Source: DASRQK01 sp964401685 (GTDB lineage Bacteria > Bacteroidota > Bacteroidia > Sphingobacteriales > Sphingobacteriaceae). From it: a stretch of DNA of 15,195 nucleotides. Position numbers and translations under genes: made by a program. Shown one piece after another: positions 14,758 through 15,195 of the stretch. The stretch spans positions 1 through 15,195 of the forward strand of contig CAYNZH010000042.1 in NCBI GenBank assembly GCA_964401685.1. The letters are read 5' to 3'. The notes under the pieces were generated by a model, which saw only the letters and a program-made list of their open reading frames with translations, was not told the DNA's origin and searched no databases. Positions within the stretch are counted from its first letter, which is position 1; each line of letters opens with the position of its first letter.

Positions 14758-15108
14758 ATGATGAGAAAGCTAAATACGTTCAAAATGCCTCAACTGATGT
14801 GGATCGCTTTAATAGCCCTTGTTATCGGCTGTAGCAAGGAAGGCGAACAGAAAGAGCCTGAAGAGTGGGTAGATGCTATTGTATTAGATTTGGGAAGTCC
14901 TTATTTGGATGGGTGTGGCTTTCTAATCGAAATCGAGCAAAAGGTCTACTATCCAATTCACCTTGCAGAAATACACCATATAGACAAAAAAACCGTCAAA
15001 GTACGATACAACGCCCTTGACAAGATGTATACTTGCGGATTCTCTCATTCCAATAATAAATTTCCAAAAATTGAGATCATCGCTATTAAAGACAGAAAAA
15101 CACTTTAG
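14758..15108 (+). CDS. Small hypothetical lipoprotein
   Basis: 116 aa. The signal segment MPQLMWIALIALVIGC ends in the lipobox VIGC with C25 as the lipid site, followed by a charged linker rich in Lys and Glu. The mature domain of about 80 residues is beta-rich and has two further cysteines in similar settings, GCGF (C53) and TCGF (C93), which may form a disulfide in the periplasm. I recall similar small Bacteroidota lipoproteins but cannot name a function. AAAGGAG at 14747-14753 is the strongest Shine-Dalgarno site in the window. It is 4 nt from ATG 14758 and 7 nt from the next ATG (14761), so 14761 may be the true start. No TAnnTTTG promoter is found upstream. Confidence 0.75.
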   Translation: MMRKLNTFKMPQLMWIALIALVIGCSKEGEQKEPEEWVDAIVLDLGSPYLDGCGFLIEIEQKVYYPIHLAEIHHIDKKTVKVRYNALDKMYTCGFSHSNNKFPKIEIIAIKDRKTL

Positions 15109-15147
15109 GAGGGTCTTTTCAATAAATGCAATAACATTTGAATAAAC

Positions 15148-15195
15148 TTATTTAAATTCTTCAGCTAGCATGATGCGCTCCTCCTGAATATATTG
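15148..15195 (-). CDS. Possible C-terminal end of a minus-strand gene
   Basis: From the right edge the minus strand reads QYIQEERIMLAEEFK and then TAA. The frame is open to the edge, and the composition looks like the end of a soluble helical protein. With only 15 codons this could be chance: the other two minus frames close within about 10 codons, which gives only weak support. If real, it is convergent with the small lipoprotein, with about 40 nt between the stops. Confidence 0.25.
   Translation of the reverse strand, partial: QYIQEERIMLAEEFK

Overview
The window reads as chromosomal housekeeping sequence from an aerobic member of the Bacteroidota, probably a Cytophagales- or Saprospirales-like lineage. 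The main clues are a type IX secretion C-terminal sorting domain, the long IspG form, Bacteroidota-type promoters (TTG about 18-24 bp upstream of TAnnTTTG) before several genes, and few Shine-Dalgarno sites. I see no insertion sequence, phage gene, CRISPR array or rRNA.

Layout. Positions 1-439 hold four minus-strand tRNA genes, transcribed in the order Thr(TGT), Tyr(GTA), Gly(TCC), Thr(GGT). The last is cut by the left edge. This is the order of the E. coli thrU-tyrU-glyT-thrT-tufB operon, so tuf probably lies just off the left edge. Next come a plus-strand SirB1-like transglutaminase-fold gene (662-1525) and a convergent beta-propeller-like lipoprotein (1534-2565, minus). The overlapping pair queH (queuosine synthesis) and ispG (isoprenoid synthesis) occupies 2653-5269. 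A tiny T9SS sorting-domain protein (5266-5742, minus) meets ispG at overlapping stop codons.

Positions 5848-10171 are a divergent tyrosine/homogentisate catabolic locus. The minus arm carries a fumarylacetoacetate hydrolase-family gene and a flavin reductase-like gene. The plus arm carries hmgA and hpd. Together they would take 4-hydroxyphenylpyruvate through homogentisate and maleylacetoacetate/fumarylacetoacetate to fumarate and acetoacetate. No maleylacetoacetate isomerase is present in the window. After this comes a minus-strand group: an AcpH/DUF479-like gene, an APC-family amino acid permease with its own promoter, and a lipoprotein translationally coupled to the permease by an ATGAGTAA overlap. 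A divergent tyrS follows at 13297-14580, then a long AT-rich hairpin, a small lipoprotein gene (14758-15108) and possibly the end of a minus-strand gene at the right edge.

I found no convincing new multi-gene system. The items most worth a second look are non-coding or contextual: a strong hairpin in the pre-tRNA spacer, a perfect 16-bp palindrome between a lipoprotein gene and queH, paired hairpins at the hmgA start region, a 21-bp hairpin after tyrS, two convergent gene pairs that share the same 4-bp CTAA stop overlap, a flavin reductase-like protein with an extra tail inside the homogentisate locus, and a T9SS cargo with almost no cargo.
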